From positions 73,116,224-73,180,223 of the forward strand of contig CM059971.1 of NCBI GenBank assembly GCA_030490835.1: a stretch of DNA of 64,000 nucleotides, written 5' to 3'. Positions 1 to 12,640 of the stretch are shown piece by piece. The number at the start of each line of letters is the position of its first letter. The first letter of the stretch is position 1. Source of the DNA: Annona cherimola (lineage: Eukaryota > Streptophyta > Magnoliopsida > Magnoliales > Annonaceae). The position numbers and the translations under genes are program-made. The notes below the pieces were generated by a model. That model was given only the letters and a program-made list of their open reading frames with translations, was not told the origin of the DNA and searched no databases.

Positions 1-542
1 CATTATTAATGTGTGGTGATAAGAGAGGATTGACAAATCCGACCGTTGACGGTCCTGACGGGCTTTGATGGGCTCACATGAACTGATAAACATGGGTCAT
101 CAGTAGAAATTAATCCTACATAATTCGGTTCATTTCCAAAACCCCCCTATACAATAATGTTATTCTTTCCGTTCAATTTCAGGCGGAAAGCCTACGTAGT
201 AGTAGCATAACTTGGTATTTAGCAAAAGTTTAACAAATCTTTGGCAGACTACATGGCTATAATGCTCAGGATATCTTCCAAGCATCTTTAATCCATAGAC
301 AAACCATCTCCACAAACATCTTATCAAGTTTTAAATCAAAACAGACTACCTGGATCATGTCCAACATTAGTCCAAAACGGTTCAAGTTTATAAATGACAA
401 TTAAAAAGCAGATACATTATACTTAAACATTTAAAACAGTTACTTATACATATTAGTAAAGGCAGTGCTACGAAAGTATTTTTGAACAGAGCAGGAGCGT
501 GCTGCTGTGTGTTTATGTGTGGCCATCATCCTCTCATATATT

Positions 543-3193
543 CTAGAGTCGACGCATGATGAGTGGAGCACCATGCTGAGGACGAAGAGTTATAACAGTG
601 TAAGGAGCATGTGCATACGAGGGCGAAAGCTCAAATGAGAAACGTTGGAGGATCATGGCCAAAGCTAGCTTTGCTTCAATAATGGCAAAGTTCTGCCCAA
701 TGCAGATCCTGGGTCCCCACCCAAATGGGAAGAAGGAGACTTGATTGTTTGTGGCCTTGGAGATCCCTTCAGCAAATCTATCAGGTCTGAACTCCTCTGC
801 ATCCTCACCCCAGAGGTCGCGATCATGATGAATAAAGATAACCGGCAAAACAAGCTGCACCCCAGCAGGAATAGTCATTCCTCCCAGCTGCATCTCCTTG
901 TAAGCGTGCCGAACAAGGAATATTGCAGGTGGGTACAGCCTGAGAACCTCATACAAAATCATGGTCACCTGCCATTGGTTTCAGCATTACAATTCAAGCT
1001 CAGTTGTCCCAGGTTAAGATGAAACATAAGAGGGAAATTAGGGTAAACATGAAAGAGGTCAAATTGAGCGTAAGCCTGGGCGCAATTGTTGCCTTTGCGA
1101 CAAGGAAACTTCTTCTCCAGTAAAGCCAGGGTAAGGCCACTTACCTGAACACCCGCCTAATGGATGGCCTTTGTTGGACAAATGCGGAGAAGAAGATCAG
1201 GGCAGTTCATCAATTGTGCCACTAACATGTGGAGTAAGGACTTCTTGGCCCAGTGTCAGAGAATGATCGGTAAACTCTCCTAATCCACTTTCACTAAAAA
1301 TGCCCACATTCATCCACATTTAATGCAGTGTTTGGTTCAACAGAAATGATATTACTGTGGACTTTAATCAACGAACTGCCTGCTATGAACACCACATTTC
1401 TTCTCTAAAATGGAACACTCACAGTTTTGAGATGGCTTAAGCCATCAAAGTCTGGTTTATTCTTCCCAAAGACTTGCAAAACTTCTTTCCTTGCGCGCTC
1501 TTGCCAACTTGGATGCATTGACAGTGCGATCATTGTCCACGTCAGCAAGCTCGAGGTGGTCTCCTGACCTGCAAAGTAGAATAGCTTGCACTCCTCAATC
1601 ACATCTTCAATTGACATCCCAGAACTCTTGGAGTTGCCTTTCTGCTGGGATTCAATGAAATTGGACTCCAATAGCAAGCCCAGCAAATCATCATTCCCTG
1701 CTTCCCCTGCTTTCATAGCCTTCTCCCTTTTGTCAATCATATGCCTCAAAATACTTTTCACTTCTCCATCAGTTTCTTTCCTTCTAAGGTTTTCTTTCGT
1801 TGGCCAATATCTGCAAATGACATCATTAAACTTCCTTTAATATGTTTGGAATGGATTAAGGGTCTATAGTTTTTTTCATTTGTTTAAGGGTTGATTTGGA
1901 TGTGTAAAAATCAATCAAGAAGAAGAGGAAGAGGAAGAACTAACACATTAGCCGACAAAAAGAAACACGAAAGAAGAGACTGAAGGCGTACCTTATACCA
2001 GGGATGTACACCTTTCGAAACATCTGGACAAGAAGCTCTGATAATTCTGTTAACAGTTGGAAAATCCGCCTTCCTTCTTCATAGCTACTACCAAATGCAG
2101 TCCTCGAGATAACATCAGCAGTTAAAGATTGGATTTCAGGCCAAACATCTATTTCACTGGACTCTTTTGAACCAACGTGCTGCTCCCATCTGCTGACCAG
2201 TTCACAACAGCTTGCCATGAATAATGGCAACATCCCCTGTCAAGGACCCAAGGCAATGAAAAAGGCTCAAACAAAAAATAATATTATTATTAAATAAAAT
2301 TATAAAAAAAAAAAAAAAAAATCAGACATTGGCTGGCAAGTTCACCGTTCAAGAGTCATAACCAGGATTGAAATTTTTGGAACAAAAAATGGAAATGGGT
2401 TGCTGCTTACCTTCAATTTCTCGATATGGAATGCAGGGTTAATGATCCTCCTATGCTTCGCCCATTTTTCGCCTTCATGATCCACAAGCCCTCCTACCAA
2501 TAACCCCGACAGGGGATCCTTGGGCTTGTCATAGTGGCCGAACTTATTGGAGAGAACTTCTTTTATCAGCTCTGGATCCATGATGTGAACCCTTGGATTG
2601 GGTCCGTACCATGTTACCGATGCTTTACCTGCATGTTTCAGCATTTTCAGTCTCCCACTGTTTTCAAATGCTCTATGATGATTGACAGAGAAGCAGATGT
2701 GCATATACTTCATAAACAGTAAAAATAGCATGGAGAAAGGCTGACAATTGCAGACACCGCAAAAGCAGAACAACCGGAATTTTTGGAAATTTAATGCAAG
2801 AAATTCAACCCCATGAAGCAAATTTCTTAAATAAATCTTTCCGGGTTATTTTCTCCACCACACTGATTTAATTTTGACAGAATCAAAGATGAAAATGGTG
2901 ATGAGAAATCCCGTACCGTAAGTGCTGATGGTGTGAAGAAGGAAGGGGGAAACACGGGGGAGAATCCGGTGGGAAAGCTCCATGGGCTTGGCCCGTGCTT
3001 CCTTCAAAGCCATGACGTTGTCCTTGACAGATCCAGAGAAGGGCTTGTACAGCGGGCCGCGAATGCCATGCTTCCTCAGCGCCTTCTCTAGTCGCTTGGG
3101 TCTCAGCCAAAATGTGTTGAAGGCCTTCCAAATACATGAGAGGAGCAAAAGACCAGTGATTGCTAAAAGGAAATTCAGAACAGAGACTCCCAT
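543..3193 (-). CDS. CYP72A-type cytochrome P450, copy A (five exons)
   Basis: Haem-thiolate monooxygenase, expected to be anchored in the ER membrane and fed by cytochrome P450 reductase. Exons on the minus strand, placed by GT-AG borders and continuous phase, are 3193-2917, 2628-2411, 2236-1992, 1810-1423 and 968-543, giving 517 codons plus TAG, the usual CYP72A length. Residues 1-25 form an N-terminal membrane anchor. The I-helix motif AGQETTSS lies in exon 4. ExxR is EVLR at 383-386, the PERF-type motif FRPDRF at 436-441, and the haem loop [10 protein letters not shown] has the ligand Cys at about 465. The CYP72A family (secologanin synthase and relatives) oxidises terpenoid, saponin or gibberellin substrates; the substrate here cannot be inferred. 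No internal stops or frameshifts were seen, so it looks functional. Its close paralogue lies about 7.4 kb upstream. Confidence 0.93.
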
Positions 3194-3349
3194 ATTCTCT
3201 CTGGATTGAACTGGGTTATTCCAGAGATGAAGCCTTCCTATTAAGCTGGTGATGGCATGATCGGGATCTTATCCACCTCAATAGATTGCCCAAAGATATG
3301 GCAGAAAAATCTTCGGATTTTTTCACACCGGTCTTAAATACGGGGATTT

Positions 3350-3615
3350 CAAACCAGTTTAAAAATATGTATATTTTAAATTTTTGTGAAAATTACTTTA
3401 CAAGCATTATAATTTAATTGTATTTAATTTATAAATCAGATTTTATTATTTACATATATATATTGAATTTTTAAAAACTGAAAATATCCTCTTTAAAATC
3501 TAAAATAAATATAAACAAACGTCTAAAAATAATAAAATTTGATTTATAAATTAAATATAATTAAATTAATATATTTATTAAAATTTTTAAAAAATATATA
3601 CTTTTGAACCAGTCG
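3350..3615. mobile_element. Foldback MITE in the copy A promoter
   Basis: An AT-rich imperfect inverted repeat. The left arm runs from about 3353 (ACCAGTTTAAAAATATG) and the right arm ends at about 3613 (TTTTGAACCAGT). Both arms contain the sequence TTTAATTTATAAATCA. It sits about 160 bp upstream of the copy A start codon and is missing at the equivalent place upstream of copy B. Similar arms occur in the foldback elements at 48027-48366 and 49993-50302. Confidence 0.6.
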
Positions 3616-3867
3616 AAAAAGTCATTTACCAAAATTAAGATCATTTGGCAAAATTCTTCTGCCTGCAATTGGCACCTAACCCTTATATTTCCAGCTACGA
3701 TCAAAAAATTAAAAAACTCTTATTTCCAGCAAGAAAATGACGACATGGACAGCGACCCGTTTAGCACCACGATTACTTAAATAGAGAGTAATAGAATGGC
3801 TGAAAAGCCGAGGCGGCTGGCAGCCTGGCATGCAATTTCAGACTAGTATTTATTTTTCATGATGGAT

Positions 3868-3873
3868 CACGTG
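3868..3873. promoter_or_regulatory. G-box upstream of CYP72A copy A
   Basis: CACGTG palindrome about 675 bp upstream of the copy A ATG, inside one of the few upstream stretches still alignable with copy B. G-boxes bind plant bZIP and bHLH factors; function here is inferred from conservation only. Confidence 0.35.
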
Positions 3874-4879
3874 TTGTTGTCAGCAAAACACCCGCGAGTA
3901 GATTTGATGGCGACGCATTCTTTCTCAGTTATTTTGATGTGAATCTCGTGCATGTTTTGAAATGCGTAAAAGTACGAGATTGCCATAAATGAATGGAAAT
4001 AGAAAAGAAAATATTTTAAAAAATATATAATTAATAGGAAATGATATGATGTATAGTTGTAATAAATAGATTTGTTGTATGTGATTGGTAGGAAGAATGA
4101 TTAGAATGTAGGGGTAAAAATGAAAAAAATAGTATGATTAATAAAGTAATGATTGGTATTGGAAACTAAATAGAAGGGAAAAATCATAATTTCTACAGTA
4201 ACATGTTAACAAACGTCCCCTTGATTTCGGTGTGCCTGAGGACTCGTAAATTTTTTTTTATAACAAATTTTCAAAATAAGAGATAATATGATAATATTAT
4301 AAGAATAATAATAATAACAAATAAAGAAAGTAAAATTAAGAATACTTATTTTAACATGGCTTCATAGAATGGGATGAGGATATGTGGAGTACGGTTTGTG
4401 ATAAATAATTAATCAATTAATAACCATATTTTTCTACTTTTATCACTTTGTTCTAATCATTTTTCTCATTAACTACTCAATTTATTCCAATTTTATTTTT
4501 ATCATTTTATATCATATATATAATTTTTAAAATATTTCATTTTCTACTCGCCAACTCATCTCACACTCCCCACAAAATTCAACTTACTAAATGTCATCTA
4601 AAATAAATAATTTTTTTAAGAAATAAAATAAATAAGTAGATATATAGATAATTAAATAGAAACGATCAAAAGTTATGATAATTATATATGAAGACGTGAA
4701 TAAATAATTAAAATAAATAATAATAAACAATGAAAATTTTTGACTAAAAATTTTTAGTATAACAAACACATCCTATATTAAAAAATACAACAAAACAAAA
4801 ACAAACTCCTATAGTGCATTTCCTACTCCCGTGACAATCGAGGCACGATAGAGTCTGCCTATGGCTAAAAAAGGAACAT

Positions 4880-5131
4880 TTTCAAATTTTCAATTTAAAA
4901 TTTTTTACACTTTATAATTGCTTTATTTTTAATTTTTTCATTTATTTATACAACTGTTCTATTTTTTAATTACTTCTACACAATTACCTATACAACCAAC
5001 TATATGTTTTAATTAGTATTCTATTTACTCGTTATCATTACATCTGTCATATCACATCAATTTCTCACATTTTATAAACGTTTATGTTAAAAAAAAATTA
5101 TCCAAAAATTTTACCACTTACCTAACACACC
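4880..5131. mobile_element. Degenerate Tourist-like MITE
   Basis: The right end reads ACCTAACACACCC. The interior (TTTATACAACTGTTCTATTTT, then TACTCGTTATCATTACA, then CATATCACATCAATTTCTCAC) matches the order of blocks in the better copies at 47388-47663 and 28741-29976. The left terminus is decayed. Confidence 0.4.
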
Positions 5132-6734
5132 CGTAATTTGATATTTAACCTTTTAAAGTTTATTGCATTTACCTTCATTTTCGAAATTGAACTTGAAATT
5201 TGCATTGGTTCTTGAATTAGTGTATGAATCTAGTATTTCTGTACATATTCAACACTTCCATTATAGCTTTAGCACATGAAAAATTCTTAATTTTTCAATT
5301 TTTAAAATTCAAAAAATCAAAATTAGAACTAAAAATTTGAAAAATGCGACATTTGGACTATGAAAATCCTAAGAAAAAATGAAGGTTTATTTTTGCATAG
5401 GCATGGAATCGAAAAACGGCAATGGTTCAATGATATTTGTTTTTTTAGATGAACAAGGCTTTAATGATGTTGATTCAAAGATTGTTACTTTTTTTTGGCT
5501 CTCTTTGATAGTTAAATTTGAATTCAATTCATTCATTGTATTCATGACCCTTATCTAACAAAGAATAAAATTATTTTTTTTTATTTTTAATGTTGGGTTC
5601 TACATTTGGGGAAAAATGAGAAAAAAAGTTTGAAAAAAAAAATAAAAGAGTAATGTATGTGATATGATAAGAGTAACCGATGAAAAGAAAAGAGAATAAA
5701 GTTAAAATATATAAGGAAATTATATGCAAGATACAAAGAGATTATTTGAAATTACGATAGATAAATAGATAGTTAAGATTTTACATCATATAAAAATTTG
5801 TGAAAAAAGTAGGAGAAAAGTTTATTCAATTGCCAAATACAACCTAAAGTTGGTAATTTAACATTAAAAATATTATTCCTTATAAATAAATGATTATGCA
5901 ATGTATTATAACATTTTAGTGCATATATTAATGGATCTAAATGTTTTTATAAGCTACGTGTGATTATGTATATTTAAGAAGCAGTATGACCCATTAAAGA
6001 CTTTTTTATTGGTAATTTACAGTCTCACATTTGATAATACAAGTAAAGCTCATTCATATGGAGACATATTAAGCTCTCATAAATCCTTTATGGAGACTTA
6101 AGCCTTACCTAATATCAAAGGGAGATAAACTCTCAAAAACTGGACCACCACAAATAGGAAGGAAAACCATACTCTCACAAAGGGGAAACGACGAGAGACA
6201 TCTAAACCGCACCTACACTATAAATGTTGTGAGCACATACTTGTTCGCTAATCTACTCGCAAGGGCACGGGTCGTAAATTGTAGTATATAAATATTATTT
6301 CTACGGAAAATTTAAAACTATAAACTTTATTTTTAAACACTTTGCATCGAATATAGATAAAGTGAATAGAAAAAAATAGAGAAGTGGAAAGATAATAAAG
6401 AAGTAGAATCAAATATTAGAAAGCAACGATGCAAGTATGGATTTAGGGTTCCACATTCAACTTTTGCAACGGAAATACAGTATGATTATTTAATCCAGAC
6501 CACTCGTCACCCATTAAAGACTAATTATATAAAATAACTTTTAATATCATGAGATTGAAAAAATTCGAAGTATGAGTGGATTGGTTGTTAGTTTGACCAT
6601 TAATGTGAACCAAAAGAAGGAAGACAAGAGCGATGAACCCCTGCCCAAATAAGTAGATAAAATGTTAATACCATTAAATTTAGAATATGCAGTCACGCTA
6701 CTAAAACAACTACTACTACTACTATATTTTCCCA

Positions 6735-7028
6735 CTATACCTTTTGAAAAAAATTTCTCCACTTTGAAGTTGAGATAGGATATTGGCTTGCGGTCGATGC
6801 TGGAAGTTTCTCAGCAGTGGCGAACAAGACTCGAAATGTGGAATATTGATTTTCTAAAAGAAAGCTAGCAATAACAGCTGCTGCCACAGGACCACAGCCA
6901 TTCATTCCAGCCCCGACGTAATAGACATTGGTATTTGGGGAGGGAGTGTAGGTCAAGAACATTCTGGTCTGGACCGTGTAGTGCGATTGGCAGGAAGATG
7001 GTAAACGTATCAGTTTTCCGGTTTCCAT
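6735..7028 (-). other. Unidentified 97-codon reading frame
   Basis: A minus-strand frame of higher GC than its surroundings, with a Gly/Ala-rich patch (YYVGAGMNGCGPVAAAVIAS). It lies between the two P450 copies. I do not recognise it. It could be an exon fragment of a decayed gene or chance; no splice context or start signal supports it strongly. Confidence 0.15.
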
Positions 7029-7896
7029 GCCAAATATTCCTTATCTTCATTAGCATATTAATTAGTATAGGCTACTACCCAATACCACACACTGTCACAC
7101 GTCCACTGTATCAACATTAATAAAATCCTGATTTCGAATGTATAAACCATTATTTCAAAGAAGACGAACGGTTTAAAATTTACAAAGTCATCTTAGTGGA
7201 CCCAAACCAACATTTCCTACTCTGGGCAAACATGGAAACCAAGGAAAAACTGCCCGTTTTTTAATCTTGTATACATTTTAACGGACTTTTGATTTATGAT
7301 TTAATTCACTTCATTAATGAATGATGATAAAAGAGGTTTGACAAATCCGACCATTGAGGGTCTGACGGGCTTTGATGGGCTTACATAAGCTGATAAACGT
7401 GGGTCATTAACGGAAGTTAATCATACATAATTTCTGTTCATTTCCAAAACTCCCCTATACATGTAAATTTGTTCTTTCCATTCAATTTCAGGTGGACTAT
7501 TTGGAAAGCCTATGTAGTAGTAATAGCACTCGGTATTAATCAAAAGTTTAACAAATCTTTGGCAGACGAGATAGCTATAATTAGCAAGAGATCTCCCAAG
7601 CATCTTTAATCCATAGACAAACCATCTCCACAAACATCTTATCAAGTTTTAAATCAAAACAGACTACCTGGATCATGTCCAACATTAGTCCAAAACGGTT
7701 CAAGTTTATAAATGACAATTAAAAAGCAGATACATTATACTTAAACATTTAAAACAGTTACTTATATATATTCGTACAAGGCAGTGCTACGAAAGTATTT
7801 TTGAACAGAGGAGGAGCGTGCTGTTGTGTGTTTATGTGTGGCCATCATCCCCAAGGGCTCTTGGAAAAGACACAGTGGCAGTTATTCTCACATATT

Positions 7897-10666
7897 CTAG
7901 AGTCTACGCATGATGAGTGGAGCACCATGCTGAGGACGAAGAGTTACAACAGTGTAAGGAGCATGTGCGTACGAGGGCGAAAGCTCAAATGAGAAACGTT
8001 GGAGGATCATGGCCAAAGCTAGCTTTGCTTCAATAATGGCAAAGTTCTGCCCAATGCAGATCCTGGGTCCCCACCCAAATGGGAAGAAGGAGACTTGATT
8101 GTTTGTTGCCTTGGAGACCCCTTCAGCAAATCTATCAGGTCTGAACTCCTCTGCATCCTCGCCCCAGAGGTCGCGATCATGATGAATAAAGATAACCGGC
8201 AAAACAAGCTGCACCCCAGCAGGAATAGTCATTCCTCCCAGCTGCATCTCCTTGTAAGCGCGCCGAACAAGGAATATTGCAGGTGGGTACAGCCTGAGAA
8301 CCTCATACAAAATCATGGTCACCTGCCATTGGTTTCAGCATCACAATTCAATTCAAGCTCAGTTGTCCCAGGTTAAAAGGAAAATTGGGGTAAGCATGAA
8401 AGTGGTCAAATTGAGGGTGAGTCTGGGCACAAATTGTTGCCTCTGCAACAAGTAAACAATTTCCTCTAATAAAGCAAAGGTAAGGCCGCTTACATGAACA
8501 CCCACAAAAACCCATAAGGTGAGAGAGTTTCATTATAAAAGCGAGTAGAAAAGTTGATCAATTGAGTAGAAAAACCAAGCCACGAATGGCCTCTATTGGA
8601 CAAATGTGAATGACTAAAATTAGAAGAAGATTAGGGCAGTTCATCAATTGTGCCACTAACATGTGGCCAAGGCCTGAAATTTAAGGGGAGGACTTCTTGG
8701 CCCAGTGTCAGAGAATGATTGGTAAACTCTCCTAATCCACTTTCACAAAAAATGTCCACATTAATCCACGTTTAATGCAGTCTGGTTCAACAGAAAAAAA
8801 TATTACTGCAGACTTTAATCAACGAACTGCTTGCTATGAACACCTCATTTCTTCTCTAAAATGGAATACTCACAGTTTTGAGATGGCTTAAGCCATCAAA
8901 GTCCGGTTTATTCTTCCCATAGACTTGCAAAACTTCTTTCCTTGCGCGCTCTTGCCAACTTGGATGCATTGACAGTGCGATCATTGTCCATGTCAGCAAG
9001 CTCGAGGTGGTCTCCTGGCCTGCAATGTAAAATAGCTTGCACTCCTCAATCACATCTTCAATTGACATCCCAGCACTCTTGGAGTTGCCTTTCTGCTGAG
9101 ATTCAATGAAGTTGGACTCCAATAGCAAGCCCAGCAAATCATCATTCCCTGCTTCCCCTGCTTTCATAGCCCTCTCCCTTTTGTCGATCATATGCCTCAA
9201 AATACTTTTCACTTCTCCATCAATTTCTTTCCTTCTAAGGTTTTCTTTCGTTGGCCAATATCTGCAGATGATATCATTAAATTTCCTTTAATATGTTTGG
9301 AATGGATTAAGGGTCTATGGTTTTCTTTCATTGGCTAAAACCAGCAAGTGAAATCATTAATTTCATTGAATATGTTTGGAATGGATCAAGGGTTGATTCG
9401 GATGTGGAAAAATCAATCAAGAAGAAGAGGAAAAGGAAGAACTAACACATTAGCCAACAAAAAGAAACACGAAAGAAGAGACTGAAAGCATACCTTATAC
9501 CAGGGATGTACACCTTTCGAAACATCTGGATAAGACGCTCTGATAATTCTGTTAATAGTTGGAAAATCCGTCTTCCTTCTTCATAGCTACTACCAAATGC
9601 AGTCCTCGAAATAACATCACCAGTTAAAGATTGGATTTCAGGCCAAACATCTATTTCACTGGGCTCGTTTGAACCAACGTGCCGCTCCCATCTGCTGACA
9701 AGTTCACAGCAGCTTGCGATGAATAATGGCAGCATCCCCTGTCAATGGCCCGAGGCAATGAAAAAGTTTTAAACCAAAAAAAAAAAAAACAGAAATTGGC
9801 TGGCAAGATCAGCCTTCATGAGTCATGACCAAGATTGAAAATTTTGGAACAAAATATGAAAATGGGTTGCTGCTGCTTGCCTTCAATTTCTCGATATGGA
9901 AAGCAGGGTTGATGATCCTCCTATGCTTTACCCATTTTTCGCCTTCATGAACCACAAGCCCCCCAACCAATAGCCCCGAGAGCGGATGCTTGGGCTTGTC
10001 ATAGTGGCCGAATTTATTGGAGAGAATTTCTTTTATCAGCTCTGGATCCATGATGTGAACCCTTGGATTAGGTCCGAACCATGTTACAGATGTTTTACCT
10101 GTATTTGTCAGTATTTTCAGTCTCCTTCTGTTTTTAAATACTCCATGATGATTGACAGAGAAGCAAATGTGCATGTACTTCATAAACAGTAAAACTAGCA
10201 TGGAGAAAGAGGCTGACAAATCCATTAACCTCAAAAGCAGAACAACTGGAATTTTTGGAAATTTAATGCAAGAAATTCAACCCCATGAAGCAAATTTCTT
10301 AAATAAATCTTTCTGGGTTGTTTTTCCCCAACAGACTTATTTCCTTTTGACAGAACCAAAAATGAAAACGGTGATGATAAATCCCATACCGTAAGTGCTG
10401 ATGGTATGAAGAAGGAAAGGAGAAACGCGGGGTAGAATCCGGTGGGAGAGTTCCATGGGTTTGGCCCGTGCTTCCTTCAAAGCCACGAAATCGTCCTCGA
10501 GATTTCCAGAGAAGGGCTTGTACAGCGGGCCGCGGATGCCCTGTTTCCTCAGTGCCTTCTCCAGCTGCTTGGGTCTCAGCCAGAATGCTTTGAAGGCCTT
10601 CCAAATCCATGACAGGAAGAAAACAACAGTGATTGCTAAAAGAAAATTCAGAACAGAGACTCCCAT
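7897..10666 (-). CDS. CYP72A-type cytochrome P450, copy B (five exons)
   Basis: Tandem paralogue of the gene at 543-3193 with the same expected role. Exons are 10666-10390, 10098-9881, 9738-9494, 9261-8874 and 8322-7897. All five lengths (277, 218, 245, 388, 426) equal those of copy A, giving 517 codons with every P450 motif intact: [18 protein letters not shown] and the haem loop around Cys 465. The proteins differ mainly in the N-terminal anchor and the adjacent proline-rich part of exon 1. Intron 2 begins with GC (AAG|GCAAGC at 9880-9875) where copy A has GTAAGC, so it is predicted to be a GC-AG intron. Exon 2 has no good alternative GT at the same phase. Introns 3 and 4 differ from copy A by small indels. 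Function is probably overlapping with copy A; the substrate is unknown. Confidence 0.92.
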
Positions 10667-10705
10667 ATTCTCTCTGAATTGAACTGGGTTATTTCAGAGA
10701 TGAAG

Positions 10706-10716
10706 TCTATTTATCA
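10706..10716 (-). promoter_or_regulatory. TATA-like element of CYP72A copy B
   Basis: Minus-strand TGATAAATAGA about 40-50 bp upstream of the ATG. The aligned position in copy A (about 3233-3246) reads TTAATAGGAAGG, a weaker match. The short spacing to the ATG makes this tentative. Confidence 0.25.
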
Positions 10717-11479
10717 AGCTGGTGATGGAATGATCGGAATCTTATCCCATCTCAGTCGATTGCCCAAAAACCGGCACAGAAAATCTGCTTGGAATTGGTA
10801 CATTAGACACTATCTCAACATAATGGAAAAAGACAGGATTTGAAAAAAGCCTTCTTGCATGGACTGTCTAGCTTCTAGACTTGTAGTAGCTTTGCCCCAC
10901 CGAAGAGATAACAATGGCTGAAAGTTCAAGGAAGGTGGCATTACAATTGCTCGGTCGGACACGCCGCCAGATAAGGACGTGAAACAGCGCCGTGGATTGA
11001 ATCCTATGTTTGGGATTTTGACATTTTGACATGAGCAGCGATTGGCTAGCAATCAGGCAACTTGGGGTGGAATGAAAATCATGCATACACGTCATCTCAC
11101 ACATGATTTAATAATTTTATTCTTGTATTACGAATCATTTTTTATTTCAATTACTTTATTTATTCCAACTTTACTCTTATCATTTAATATCAATCATATA
11201 TTTTTTAAAATATTTTTTTTTTGACTTTCATTCCATTTCAAAAATTTTACTAACTTTTACCTTCCTAAATTTCTTCTTAGTAAATAGATAACATCATGTG
11301 GTATCCTTTCAAATATGTGGGAGCTTATAGTCTTCTAAATGAAGAGGCTTGATATATAATTGGTGCTAATAGTCTCCCTAATAAATGAACTCAGTTCTCA
11401 CTTATCACAATGCACACTATCGGTCAGAAAAAAAAAAAAAAAAAATCTGGCATTCTATTTCAGATCCACTCATTTTTCA

Positions 11480-11485
11480 CACGTG
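11480..11485. promoter_or_regulatory. G-box upstream of CYP72A copy B
   Basis: CACGTG about 815 bp upstream of the copy B ATG. The context (CTGGCAT.. ATTTCAGA.. CACGTG.. TTGTCA.CGAAACACCC) aligns with that around 3868. Confidence 0.35.
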
Positions 11486-11530
11486 GTTGTCAACGAAACA
11501 CCCACCGGAAAATTTTGTGGCTATAGATTA

Positions 11531-12640
11531 CTACTGGAGTCAATTATAAATAAAACAGGATAACTAATATAAAGATCATATGATCCCTTTCATGTGTTAG
11601 AAGTTTGTTACTTATTCGTCTATTTGAATAATATGTTTAATGATTTGGATGGCATACAAATTAATGAAAATCAACGTTTGGCAATCTGAAAAAAGAAAAA
11701 TCGTACTTGTTCACGCAGTATAGTGCGTAGTGTTGTTCCCTTCATTGGCGATCATTAAGCTATCTATTTCTAAAAATTCACCAAAATTTTCCCTTTTGTA
11801 TATTTATCTTTCTAATTAATTAATAAAGTTGATTGGGGTGGAGTTATTAAAAGAGAGTGAATAAATCAAAAAGCAGGTGAACTTATAACGTGAAAATTAT
11901 TGTAGTAAAATCAACGTGAGGCAACGATCTTAGCAAATTTTTTTTTTGGGTATTCATATATTATATATCACAACTGATATTATAGTATTCAACAAATATC
12001 TTATCAATATTTCTATTTTTTTTCCTAACAATCAGGCTCCTAAGTTACTTTTACAATATTTTACAAATATCTTACCAATATTTTTATTTTTCCTAATAGT
12101 ATTTTTTAAATATCATAACTGGTGGATGCTCCCACACAAACCGAGAGAATAACATCACCACTAATCCTTCTATGCTGTCGCCGAGAGTTGAAACAAGGAT
12201 GCCAAGCTCAATGGGGCCAGCCTCGTACCATTGAGGCAACGATCTTAGTAAATGATTAAAAATATAAAACAGAGATACAGTACATAAAATTTTTCAAAAT
12301 ATTTGAATTTCACCCTCATAAAACATAAACATGGATGCATATTTTCATATCTCCCTAGTGCTACAAATGACTTTACCAAACTTCAAGCCCAGTAGTTCTC
12401 ACCCTTAACTCACTCGTGTCAATCACTTGTCATCCAAACGATAACCACAGATGAACGAATATTGAAATGGTTTAGACTTTTAAAAAATAAAATTTTAAAT
12501 ATAAAAAATCAGTTTGTTGTTGCATGATACATTCCATTTCCCTCGTTATGAGAAGGGGAGCACCAGTACACTTGTTAAAGCTGGTAGCAACGTAGAAATA
12601 ACTTCTGCTTTGCAAAGTATGATTGCCGAGATAGTTTTAC
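11531..12640. other. Spacer between CYP72A copy B and the Tat element
   Basis: No gene recognised. AT-rich sequence with poly-T runs; a short GC-richer patch at 12120-12240 has no convincing reading frame. The last 100 bp (12540-12640) look less AT-rich and may belong to a sequence interrupted by the Tat insertion, since the target site lies at 12636-12640. Confidence 0.5.

Larger units (their letters stand above)
1..3920 (-). repeat. Tandem-duplicated CYP72A unit, copy A
   Basis: Positions 1 to about 3315 align with 7308 to about 10760: 3' flank, 3' UTR, exons, introns and about 120 bp of promoter. Similarity resumes around 3820-3920, matching 11440-11530. The window starts inside the duplicated block, so its true left end lies outside. 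The interruption after about 3320 is a foldback element absent from copy B. Confidence 0.85.
3640..6540. other. AT-rich spacer with decayed MITE-like sequence
   Basis: No gene seen. The stretch is very AT-rich with many short poly-A and poly-T runs. Around 4030-4210, 4380-4600 and 5490-5850 there are stretches resembling the inside of the Tourist-like family found elsewhere in the window, but without clean ends. The 7-aa to 60-aa reading frames here look random. Confidence 0.6.
7308..11530 (-). repeat. Tandem-duplicated CYP72A unit, copy B
   Basis: Second copy of the duplicated block in direct orientation, offset by about 7.35 to 7.47 kb. Small copy-specific insertions are visible: about 30 bp near 7850-7880 next to the stop codon, and about 70 bp of locally repeated sequence at 9310-9380 in intron 3. 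Confidence 0.85.

Noticed and set aside
741..1022. Plus-strand 93-codon frame opposite P450 copy A exon 5 (and the matching one at 8095-8376)
   Set aside because: It is the antisense shadow of a conserved P450 exon; it appears in both copies only because the exon is duplicated.
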